From: Brassicibacter mesophilus
GTDB taxonomy: Bacteria > Bacillota > Clostridia > Tissierellales > Proteiniboraceae
Assembly (NCBI RefSeq): GCF_050433385.1
Contig: NZ_JBNPXI010000022.1
Coordinates: 17,535-81,534, forward strand
Length of the DNA: 64,000 nt
Reading direction: 5' to 3'
Shown piece by piece: positions 8,533 to 17,361 of the stretch. The number at the start of each line of letters is the position of its first letter. The stretch's first letter is position 1. A model generated the notes under the pieces. That model was given only the letters and a program-made list of their open reading frames with translations. It was not told the DNA's origin and made no database searches. The translations under genes and the position numbers were made by a program.

Positions 8533-11500
8533 ATGAAAGTATGTAAAAAAATATTTTTGATTTTATTGCTTATGGTTTTTATTGTAGGACAGTATCAAAA
8601 TGCCTATACAGTAGATATTGGAACTAACATAGTGACTAATGGTGATGCTGAAGCCATAGCTGATTGGACAAACCCTGAAGGTAGATGGAGTAGCATGTAT
8701 CCTCCAACTTATGGTGGAACTAGTAGTCCTCAAGGGGCAAACTGTTTTGAACTTTATAATGCTCCAGCTAATGGCCTTAATCTCCAAAAAGAGCTTTATC
8801 AGATAATTGATGTTTCAAGCTTAAGTACTAAAATAGACAATAATGCATTAGAGGTTGATGCTAGATCATATATATTTAGGGGATATGATTCAGGTTCTAT
8901 TTTGCCAGAAGCTGCATTAAAGATAGAAGCTCTTAATTCTTCTGGTGAGAATCTAGATACTTTTTCGGTTCAAGAAACAGGTCCTATTTCTCAATGGGTA
9001 AACAAATCTATCAATTCTCAAAAGCTTCCAGTGGGTACTAGGAAATTGAAGGTTGTACTATATGGAGATGTTAGGCCAGACTCTTATGTTAGATTTGATG
9101 ATATATCATTAGTTTTAACAGTATTGAATATTCCGCCAACAGTAAACTCTAGTACTAAAACTGAAATGGAAAATTCAACATTATCATTTACACAAACAGA
9201 TTTCACAAACAATTATATTGACAAAGATGGAGATAGTTTAACTAATATACAAATAACTTCATTACCTGATAATGGTACACTGAAGCTGAATGGCGCAAAC
9301 ATAGCAATAAATCAGGTAATACCAGTCGCAGATTTAAATAGTATAAATTTTGTGCCAAATGCAGATTGGCATGGAACCACATCTTTCAAATGGAAAGGGT
9401 ATGACGGTGAGATATATTCATCAAATGAGGCTACATTAACGATTCAGATCGAAGCAATTGTAGATTCAGATGGAAATGTTTCTGCTAGTGCTGTGATAGA
9501 TGAACCTGTACCTATTTCTACCACAATTGATACGACAGGTGAAGCAATAGATATATTTGACTTTACCATATCAGATGGTGGTAGCAGAGATGGTTTGCCA
9601 CTAAGTATTACTGAAATTTCAGTTAATGTTAGTGGAACATCAACTGATGTTGAAAGAAATCAAATCACATACAGATTAAATGGAGCTGATGCATCCAATG
9701 TAACAGGTACGTATAATGATGGCTTACATACAGTTACATTCTCTGATCTTAGCATATCTGTAGCTGATGGTGGTAGTGAAACCTATACAATCAATACATA
9801 TTACAATGATAATACTAACCTTACTGAAGGTCATACACTAATACTATCAGTAGATGGGGATACAGACTTTACTGTTGATTTATCGGGTACTCAAATGGGG
9901 GCAACAGCAGCTGTCACTAATGGCATTGGAAGCACGGTTGATGTTATCGCCACCCAATTAGCTTTTGACACTCAGCCTAATAGTTCAATATCAGGGTCTG
10001 CTTTTGCAACTCAACCAGTTGTAGCTGCCCAGGATGACTTTGGTAATATAGATGTAGATTTCAGTGAAATAATAACACTAACGGAAAGTAGTTCGGGTAG
10101 TTTAACTGGTGGAAAATATACCTATGCTGCATGTGGCATAGCTACATTTACTAACTTGAACTACACAGCTACATCTGACCAAGAAAGCTTTACATTGACA
10201 GCCAATGACCAAGATGATGTAGGTACAGATTTACCGACAGTTGATTCTAATACTGTTACCTGCGATGTAGTAGCACAAAAACTAATTTTTACAACTGAAC
10301 CTCTCCCTACAACTGTATATAGTGGAGAAGCAATGAGCTTTACTACAGTACCTGTTATTCAGGCAGTAGATGCAAGTGATATTGTTGATAGTGGATATTC
10401 TACTAAAATTACTATCTCAACGGTAAATGGTGGGGGTAGCGCTACTTTGCTTGGAACTGGAGACTCAGATACTGATAGTTCAACAGTTACACTTAGCCCT
10501 TCATCTGGAGCAGCTACATTCACTGGATTAGAGATTACATATACAGCATCAGGGTTTAGTAATGAAGCCTTTAAGTTAATAGCTTCATCAGGAGGATTAA
10601 TACCTGCTTATAGTGATGAATTTACAGCGATAGTAAATGTTCCACCATCCTTTGATGAAGGAGATACCCACATTATAGATATTGATGAAAATACACCAAA
10701 TGATACAATTATAACCACATTGGGTGTAACTGATAGTGATATCGGAGCTAATCTCACCATTAGCATTACAGGTGGAAATATAGGAGATGCTTTTAGACTT
10801 TCAACTGCATCAGAGACCAGTACTGGTGAGAGCATACCAATTGATATTATTGTGAATAACAGTAGTGAATTGGATTATGAGACAAGGACGTCCTATGACT
10901 TGACGATAGAAGCAAGTGATGGGATGAAAACTGATACCATAACTGTAACCATTAATCTTAATAATCTTAACGACAATAGTCCATGGATAACAGCTGATTC
11001 CTTCTCAATTGATGAGAATAGTCCTAATGGAACATCAGTAGGAAAAGTAAAAGGAAGTGACCTAGATGGAGATGTATTAATCTATAGTATAACTTCAGGT
11101 AATGATAGCGGAGCTTTTGCTTTGGACAGCAGTACTGGAGAAATCACAGTAGTAGATGAAACAAATCTGGATTATGAGACTACGACAGAATATCTGCTAA
11201 ATATATCCTGTTCTGATGGTATAAACGATGGTTGTGCAGATATTACTATTAATATAAATAATATAAACGATAATGTACCGATAATCGATGATCTAACGAT
11301 AAATATTAATGAAAATACTGAAAATGGCACAGTTATTGGCACAGTAACCGCAAGTGATGCAGATGGTAGCTTAAATCCCAATATATATAGTTTTATCAGT
11401 GGAAATGAAAGCGAAGCATTTTCTATGAATTCTGATACAGGACAAATTACAATTGCAGATGAAACGAAGATAGACTATGAATTGACAACTTTGTATTCTT

Positions 11501-14373
11501 TAATAATAGAAGTTACAGATGGAAGTTATACAGATACAGCAACCGTGACTATAAATGTAAAAGACCTAAATGATAATTCACCAACGATAACAAATATAGG
11601 GAATATATCAATTGATGAAGATAATTCAACAGGTCAAATAGCTTTTACAATAGGTGATAAGGAGACAAGTGCTTCAAGTTTACTGATAACAGTTACATCA
11701 AACAATCACGATTTAGTACCAAATGAAAATATAACTTTAGCAGGAACAGATGAAAATAGAACAATAGAAATAACTCCAGCAGCAAATGAAAATGGAACAG
11801 CAATGATAACAGTGAAGGTTAGTGATGGAGAAAAACAAACAAGTGAAAGCTTTGTAGTAACAGTAAATCCAGTAAACGATAAGCCAATTGCAAATGATGA
11901 TAACTATAGTACGGATGAAGATATACTATTGGTTATAGATATAGTAGATATTTTAGCTAATGATTTCGATGTAGATAAAGATGATGAGATAAGTATTGTA
12001 TTATTTACTCAGCCAAGTAATGGAACAGTAACATCAACAGTCTATGGTACGGTATATAGCAGTGTATATAATGAAATACATTACACACCTGATTTGAATT
12101 TTGTAGGGATAGATAGTTTTACTTATACAATAGAGGATAAATCAGGAGCAAGGGATACAGCCAATATAAAAATTAATGTAGGCTCAGTAAATGATGAACC
12201 CATAATAAGCTCTATTTCAAATATAATAATAAATGAAGATGAATCGATAGAAATAGGCTTCTCAGTAGATGATGCAGAAACTAATCTAAATGATTTAGAT
12301 ATATATGCAACATCATCAAACAACATACTGTTACCAACAGAAAATATATTCTTTAGTGGTAGTGGAGAAAATCGAATAGTAAAATTAGTACCTGAAAATA
12401 ACAAATATGGGGATGCTACAATAAGGATATTTGTAAATGATGGATTAAATGAAATATATGAAGAATTTACTTTAAATGTTAACTCAGTAAATGATATACC
12501 ATTGGCAGTAAATGATAATATAAACACAAAAAAGGATACTTCAGTAACAATAGATGTACTATCAAATGATAGTGATATAGAAGGAGATACATTAAACATA
12601 ATAAATGTAACTCAAGGCAGTAACGGAACAGTAGTAATAAACACAGACAATACAATTACATATACACCAAAGAGTGGATTTAGTGGAACAGACAGCTTTG
12701 AGTATACAATAAGTGATGGAAATGGTGGAGAAAATAAAGCAACAGTAAATATAACGGTTAATTCTACAATAAAATCCAATAATGCTAATCTAAGCAATAT
12801 AGCAATAAGTAGTGGGAATCTCTCTCCTGACTTCAGTAAGAATATTACACAGTATCAAGTAAATGTAGAAAATAGTGTAAATAACATAATGATAATGCCA
12901 ACAGTGGAAGAAGCACATTCAAGAATAAAAGTAAGTGGAGAAGAAGTGATAAGTGGTAATTCATCACAAGCAATAAACTTAAATGTAGGGTCAAATACAA
13001 TAAATGTTGAAGTAACAGCAGAAGATGGAGTAACTAAAAAAACATATACAATAATAATAAAAAGAAGTAAAGCTTCAAAAGATGATGACGATGATGAAGA
13101 TGATGAAGAAAATCCTCAACCGAAGTTAGAAGATATATTAATAAATGGAAAAGCAGAAGATATGGCAACAGCAGAAGTACTACATGAAGATGGGAAAACT
13201 ATATTAGAAGTTACGATTGATGATGAAAAAATACAATATAGGCTAGAAAGCATAGGAAAGAATAGCACGGTAGCAATACCAATAAGTGGAGATTTTGATA
13301 GAGTATCTGGCCAATTAAATGGTCAGACAGTAAAGAATATGGAAGCAAAGGAAGCAGTATTAGAAATAAAAACAGAGAATGCATCCTATATTCTTCCAGC
13401 ATCGCAAATAAATATAGATAGTATATCCCAAGAGATTGGCTCTGAAGTAGAATTAAAGGATATAAAAGTAAAAATAGAAATATCAAAACCATCAGAAGAT
13501 ATAGTAAAGATAGTTGAAGATACAGCTAATAAAAACAACTATCAAATAATAGTTAAGCCAATTGAGTTTAACATATACTGTAGTTATGAAGATAAAACAG
13601 TAAAAGTATCAAAGTTCAAAAGCTATGTAGAAAGAATGGTTAAAATTCCAGATGGAATAGATCCATCTCAAATAACGACAGGAGTTGTACTTAATGATGA
13701 TGGTACATTTACTCATGTACCAACAACAATAGTTGAAATTGAAGGAACATATTATGCAAGGATTAATAGCTTAACTAACAGTACTTACTCAGTTATCTAT
13801 AGTCCAAAGACATTTAAAGACGTAGAGAATCATTGGTCAAGGGAAGCAGTAAATGATATGGCATCAAGACTAGTAATAAATGGGGTAAGTGAAAATATAT
13901 TTGAACCAAATAGAGATATAACGAGAGCAGAATTTGCAGCAATAACAGTAAACGCATTGGGACTAATGAGAAAGGGAGAATCAAAGGAAATATTTGTAGA
14001 TGTAAAGGGTAATGATTGGTATTATGATGCTGTAAGTAAAGCTTATGAGTACAAATTAATATCAGGCTATAATGATGGAACATTTAGACCTAATGATAAA
14101 ATAACAAGAGAAGAGGCTATGGCTATTATTGCCTCAGCAATGAATTTAACTGGATTAAATAGTCATATTTCTGAAAATGATATTGATGCTATATTAAATA
14201 ACTATAGTGATGGTAATAATATATCAACTTGGGCTAAGGAAAGTGTTGCAAGATGTATCATACAAAATATAGTTACAGGTTATGATAATCAGTTGATGGT
14301 CAAAGAAAACATAACTAGAGCTGAAACTACTACGATTATACAAAAAATGTTAAAGGTAGCGAAGCTCATATAA
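8533..14373 (+). CDS. Giant cadherin-repeat surface protein with SLH anchor
   Basis: 1946-residue secreted protein. A signal peptide (KKIFLILLLMVFIVG) is followed by an N-terminal jelly-roll-like region (about 30-190) and Ig/cadherin-like modules. At least three canonical cadherin repeats (about 700-1010) carry DENxxNGT, LDYE and LNDNSP calcium motifs. Tandem Ig-like repeats starting with NDxP and INED motifs run to about 1415, then a cadherin-like beta-sandwich (NANLSNIAISSGNLSPDFS) and an acidic linker (DDDDDEDDEE, about 1517). Three SLH domains (about 1758-1945) should anchor it to secondary cell-wall polymer. The ATG follows AAGGGGG; the TTG just before it is less likely. It could be an S-layer-associated adhesin; its ligand is unknown. 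Confidence 0.9.
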   Translation: MKVCKKIFLILLLMVFIVGQYQNAYTVDIGTNIVTNGDAEAIADWTNPEGRWSSMYPPTYGGTSSPQGANCFELYNAPANGLNLQKELYQIIDVSSLSTKIDNNALEVDARSYIFRGYDSGSILPEAALKIEALNSSGENLDTFSVQETGPISQWVNKSINSQKLPVGTRKLKVVLYGDVRPDSYVRFDDISLVLTVLNIPPTVNSSTKTEMENSTLSFTQTDFTNNYIDKDGDSLTNIQITSLPDNGTLKLNGANIAINQVIPVADLNSINFVPNADWHGTTSFKWKGYDGEIYSSNEATLTIQIEAIVDSDGNVSASAVIDEPVPISTTIDTTGEAIDIFDFTISDGGSRDGLPLSITEISVNVSGTSTDVERNQITYRLNGADASNVTGTYNDGLHTVTFSDLSISVADGGSETYTINTYYNDNTNLTEGHTLILSVDGDTDFTVDLSGTQMGATAAVTNGIGSTVDVIATQLAFDTQPNSSISGSAFATQPVVAAQDDFGNIDVDFSEIITLTESSSGSLTGGKYTYAACGIATFTNLNYTATSDQESFTLTANDQDDVGTDLPTVDSNTVTCDVVAQKLIFTTEPLPTTVYSGEAMSFTTVPVIQAVDASDIVDSGYSTKITISTVNGGGSATLLGTGDSDTDSSTVTLSPSSGAATFTGLEITYTASGFSNEAFKLIASSGGLIPAYSDEFTAIVNVPPSFDEGDTHIIDIDENTPNDTIITTLGVTDSDIGANLTISITGGNIGDAFRLSTASETSTGESIPIDIIVNNSSELDYETRTSYDLTIEASDGMKTDTITVTINLNNLNDNSPWITADSFSIDENSPNGTSVGKVKGSDLDGDVLIYSITSGNDSGAFALDSSTGEITVVDETNLDYETTTEYLLNISCSDGINDGCADITININNINDNVPIIDDLTININENTENGTVIGTVTASDADGSLNPNIYSFISGNESEAFSMNSDTGQITIADETKIDYELTTLYSLIIEVTDGSYTDTATVTINVKDLNDNSPTITNIGNISIDEDNSTGQIAFTIGDKETSASSLLITVTSNNHDLVPNENITLAGTDENRTIEITPAANENGTAMITVKVSDGEKQTSESFVVTVNPVNDKPIANDDNYSTDEDILLVIDIVDILANDFDVDKDDEISIVLFTQPSNGTVTSTVYGTVYSSVYNEIHYTPDLNFVGIDSFTYTIEDKSGARDTANIKINVGSVNDEPIISSISNIIINEDESIEIGFSVDDAETNLNDLDIYATSSNNILLPTENIFFSGSGENRIVKLVPENNKYGDATIRIFVNDGLNEIYEEFTLNVNSVNDIPLAVNDNINTKKDTSVTIDVLSNDSDIEGDTLNIINVTQGSNGTVVINTDNTITYTPKSGFSGTDSFEYTISDGNGGENKATVNITVNSTIKSNNANLSNIAISSGNLSPDFSKNITQYQVNVENSVNNIMIMPTVEEAHSRIKVSGEEVISGNSSQAINLNVGSNTINVEVTAEDGVTKKTYTIIIKRSKASKDDDDDEDDEENPQPKLEDILINGKAEDMATAEVLHEDGKTILEVTIDDEKIQYRLESIGKNSTVAIPISGDFDRVSGQLNGQTVKNMEAKEAVLEIKTENASYILPASQINIDSISQEIGSEVELKDIKVKIEISKPSEDIVKIVEDTANKNNYQIIVKPIEFNIYCSYEDKTVKVSKFKSYVERMVKIPDGIDPSQITTGVVLNDDGTFTHVPTTIVEIEGTYYARINSLTNSTYSVIYSPKTFKDVENHWSREAVNDMASRLVINGVSENIFEPNRDITRAEFAAITVNALGLMRKGESKEIFVDVKGNDWYYDAVSKAYEYKLISGYNDGTFRPNDKITREEAMAIIASAMNLTGLNSHISENDIDAILNNYSDGNNISTWAKESVARCIIQNIVTGYDNQLMVKENITRAETTTIIQKMLKVAKLI

Positions 14374-14489
14374 TGTGGAGAGTTAAGTTGACCAAAACCA
14401 ATATGTTCGTTTTTGCTATCAATATGTTCTTTTCCCAGTAAATCTGAATATATTTCTAGATAAAATTGCATATAATAATAAGTTATGAG

Positions 14490-14518
14490 AAACAGGTCAT
14501 TAAATTGGCCTGTTTTTT
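14490..14518 (+). terminator. Terminator of the surface-protein gene
   Basis: AACAGGTCA / TGGCCTGTT stem with a T run, 117 bases after the stop codon. It is a near copy of the terminator at 8266-8295. Confidence 0.75.
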
Positions 14519-14661
14519 AATAGAATCAAAGGTGCGGTCTAGGATGTCCTCATTAAAGAAGATAATTAAATTTATGAGAATCGCAAGATATCTTATTTTA
14601 TGTTTTATACCGGGGCAAGAATGGTTGTAATGATATATCAATGGGATCACCCTGTGGATAA

Positions 14662-14967
14662 AATTACATATTTAGTTTTAATTCAGCAAATAGAAAGCTT
14701 AAAATAAAAGTTAACTCAATTATTCAACAGCCATTACCTCAATCTACGTTAGATGCTGGAATACATCAAATATATGGAATTGCATGGACTGGTAGAGGGC
14801 TGGCAAGAAATATGTTGAGAATAGCTATCCAGTTCGGAAAGGATAGTGGTCTGCCTAAGGCATCGCTTGAAGTAGATGTAAAAAACAAAGATGCTTTAAC
14901 CCTTTATACAAATGAAGGGTTTGAAAAGCTGTATGGACTTGCAGTATATCTCTATCATCTACAGTAA
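14662..14967 (+). pseudogene. GNAT acetyltransferase remnant (C-terminal part)
   Basis: The open stretch has no proper start (a stop precedes it) but ends in a typical GNAT C-terminus: GRGLARNMLRIAI for the acetyl-CoA loop, then ASLEVDVKNKDALTLYTNEG, where family members read VxxxNxxAxxLYxxxGF. The upstream half is broken by stops. It sits between the surface protein and tgl and looks like a decayed gene. Confidence 0.7.
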
Positions 14968-15140
14968 GATAGCAGATATAACTTAACAAAGAGAATTAAG
15001 CAAAGTAGTGAATTAGTCTTTTTATGAAGATATTTTATTAACAACAATCATAAGAACATGAATAGAGTACATGTCAACTCGAATCATCTATACACAATGC
15101 TTACTTTAAAAAAATATAATCAATAGTCAAATAATTAACT

Positions 15141-15180
15141 TAAAAGACAAGGTAAAAGGTACTTTTTACCTTGTCTTTTA
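15141..15180. terminator. Bidirectional terminator
   Basis: 17-bp perfect inverted repeat (TAAAAGACAAGGTAAAA and its complement, loop of six) with A and T tracts on both sides. It directly follows the minus-strand tgl stop and separates it from the acetyltransferase remnant. Confidence 0.85.
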
Positions 15181-15182
15181 AG

Positions 15183-15941
15183 TTAAACATAACTATAGTA
15201 TATATAAGCCAAATGCTTAAAATTTGGATGAGTTGCTGAATTTATTAAATAAGCTGACCTTCTAGATCCTTCTTTTCTATTTTCATTTAATTCTCTTATT
15301 ATTTGTTCTCCAGTTAATATTCCCATACCATGCCCATAATATCTTCCATTTCCCAAATCTATAGCATTTTCACCTTGTAATTCAGGGGTTAGAGGATTTA
15401 CATCGGGGTTTTTAAAATATCTGCAATCACCTGGTAAATAATCTTCTTCATTCACATAATATCCAATATCAAGATTCTTATCTAGATAGCTCCAGTTCAT
15501 TAAATGTATACTTGAAAATAACTTATTAAAAAGTTCCTCAGGGAATATATCAAGAACTGCTTTATAAAACACAATAACCATAGCTGTAGCACATTCAGTG
15601 CCATATTTTCTACCATTCATAAAGATATCATTTATTGCTTTACTAGGAACTGCATTTCTTTTTAGTAAAAATCCTCCTTCTCTAGTAAGTTCCCAAAAGT
15701 TAGTATTACAATAAGCTTTACGAAAGACTTTAAATGCTAATCCACTTCTATTCAATCTTATAGATGCATTAACAATATTTGAACGAATCTTAAGCTCAAA
15801 ACGTAGCTCATCTAATGAAGAATATCGATACACCTTTGAACTTTCAGATAAAATATTTATGATTTTTCGTTCAATAATATTTGCAGGATAGTTTTCGATA
15901 ATATTATTTGGAGGGATTATTCTACCGTTTATCCTAATCAT
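15183..15941 (-). CDS. tgl: Protein-glutamine gamma-glutamyltransferase (spore transglutaminase)
   Basis: 252 residues, close to the ~245 of B. subtilis Tgl, which cross-links spore coat proteins through glutamine-lysine isopeptide bonds. The catalytic cysteine is in YGTECATAMVIVFYKA, the strongest family signature. The C-terminal half (NPLTPELQGENAIDLG, YYGHGMGI) also fits the family. The ribosome binding site AAAGGAGGGT is embedded in the end of the upstream gene, and start and stop overlap as ATGA, so the two are co-translated. Presumably made in the mother cell during sporulation. Confidence 0.93.
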   Translation of the reverse strand: MIRINGRIIPPNNIIENYPANIIERKIINILSESSKVYRYSSLDELRFELKIRSNIVNASIRLNRSGLAFKVFRKAYCNTNFWELTREGGFLLKRNAVPSKAINDIFMNGRKYGTECATAMVIVFYKAVLDIFPEELFNKLFSSIHLMNWSYLDKNLDIGYYVNEEDYLPGDCRYFKNPDVNPLTPELQGENAIDLGNGRYYGHGMGILTGEQIIRELNENRKEGSRRSAYLINSATHPNFKHLAYIYYSYV

Positions 15942-16930
15942 AATGACCCTCCTTTAGCTTTTGCTATATTGATTTGACTAGCTATAGGGTATCTGATCCA
16001 TTCTTTCCACCATGTATTGTCTTTACGATATGTCATATAAGAAAAGCTTGAAAGAAGGGTTTTAGCATCATTATTTAGTTTTTTAAACGAATTTAATACA
16101 TTGTTTTCCTTATTAGTTAATGGATCAACAAATTCTCCAGTATCAATTAATATTTTTTTACATAAATACTTAGCTTCTAAATTTACTTCATAAGGGATAG
16201 GCTCACTTGTTAGCTGAAAACTCTCACCTGTATAATATAAAAATGGACTGTTTTCTTCAAACCATTTTATAAAATATGTGTATTTTTCCTCGTTGCTTTT
16301 TGGGCTATTTATACTTATACCGGGGATAAAGCTTAAAAGCTTATTTGCCAGCCTCACTTCTTTTTTATCTGTGGATTTTAAATGCTCTGCTAATAAATAA
16401 AGACTCTTAAGTTCGCGTGATTCAAAAAGTGCCCATACAAGATCGTGAATATAGAAACCTCTTTTGTATCGGTCAAAAACTAAATCTACTATAATTGGTA
16501 GCTCTGAATTATCATTAAATGATTTTATTAGGAGTATAGCAGCTTTATCTAATACTTCGTCGAAATCATTATTAAGCCCATCATCAGTATAACCACTTTC
16601 GAGTATCCATTTTAAAGTAGTTTGAGTTGAATGAGTATGTTCAGATGACAGGGTAGTTGCAAAAGAAATATCCTTTTTCTCATCTCTTATTCCATCAATA
16701 AATCCCAGTGCTACTCTGTTTTTATAGCTTAGTTCTTTAGTGATGTTAAATTCATTAATTTTATCTTGTAGCAAAAACAATGAAGTAAAACTTACATTTT
16801 GTTCATTAATTAATTCTACGGCTTTTTTAATATTTTTTTTAGCAGTTGAATCAAAAAGGTCTTTCATATTTTCAGTGCCATTATCTATCCTTGTTTTATC
16901 CAAAAGGTTTGTAATGTTTATTTGATTCAT
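15938..16930 (-). CDS. Hypothetical protein co-translated with tgl
   Basis: 330 residues, predicted soluble, largely helical, with no signal peptide, membrane segment or recognised motif. It ends with AKAKGGSL and overlaps the tgl start by four bases. The tight coupling suggests a role in coat assembly or in handling Tgl or its substrate. The start ATG is preceded by AAGGGGGT. Function unknown. Confidence 0.8.
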   Translation of the reverse strand: MNQINITNLLDKTRIDNGTENMKDLFDSTAKKNIKKAVELINEQNVSFTSLFLLQDKINEFNITKELSYKNRVALGFIDGIRDEKKDISFATTLSSEHTHSTQTTLKWILESGYTDDGLNNDFDEVLDKAAILLIKSFNDNSELPIIVDLVFDRYKRGFYIHDLVWALFESRELKSLYLLAEHLKSTDKKEVRLANKLLSFIPGISINSPKSNEEKYTYFIKWFEENSPFLYYTGESFQLTSEPIPYEVNLEAKYLCKKILIDTGEFVDPLTNKENNVLNSFKKLNNDAKTLLSSFSYMTYRKDNTWWKEWIRYPIASQINIAKAKGGSL

Positions 16931-17167
16931 TGAACTTTATACCCCCTTGCGTTTAGATGATATATTATATAATATTGCTAAACTAATTTTGTGTTTATCA
17001 AAGTGCAAAAAAATATTATAAATATGTTAAAATAAATAATAAAATTGTATTAGCTAAATTGTTTAAAAATTGAGATAAGTAAATCTAAAACAAAAAACGA
17101 CAAAATACTATGATATAATGTAAGGATATTAGTGCTATTTTAAATATGTTGAAATATCAAAATTTGA

Positions 17168-17250
17168 TAAAGGCAAACTTATTGAAAGATAGGGACGCAA
17201 AGCCAAGGACCTAAGGCAAGGAAAGCTTGTTATGGTAGCCGGTTGCCGAA
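17168..17250 (+). ncRNA. c-di-GMP-I (GEMM) riboswitch aptamer
   Basis: It follows the GEMM-I pattern closely: GGCAAAC, a GAAA tetraloop near 17184, GGGACGCAAAGCC (17192-17204), CCTAAGG, and GGTAGCCGGTTGCC near 17234-17247. The outer stem can form between GGCAA (17172-17176) and TTGCC (17243-17247). It lies 110 bases upstream of the protease/SBP fusion gene and is followed by a terminator, so that gene is probably under c-di-GMP control. Confidence 0.92.
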
Positions 17251-17302
17251 AAGCAAAAGATATGTCTTTTTATGCCCTTTTCGGTATGAGAAGACATTTT
17301 TT
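17246..17302 (+). promoter_or_regulatory. Riboswitch expression platform (antiterminator/terminator)
   Basis: The terminator stem ATGTCTT (17262-17268) pairs with AAGACAT (17291-17297) and is followed by TTTTTTG. A competing stem CCGAAAAG (17246-17253) with CTTTTCGG (17277-17284) crosses it, so the two exclude each other. The 5' arm of the competing stem overlaps the 3' side of the aptamer's closing stem. Ligand binding should block the antiterminator and favour termination: a predicted OFF switch. Confidence 0.75.
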
Positions 17303-17361
17303 GTAGCAAGAGAATATGTATTTAAGAAACAACTATATTTTAAAATAGGGAGGTAGTTACT

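Noticed and set aside
12123..12599. Long open frame on the minus strand within the surface-protein gene
   Set aside because: A by-product of the repetitive plus-strand coding sequence; no ribosome binding site or protein family.
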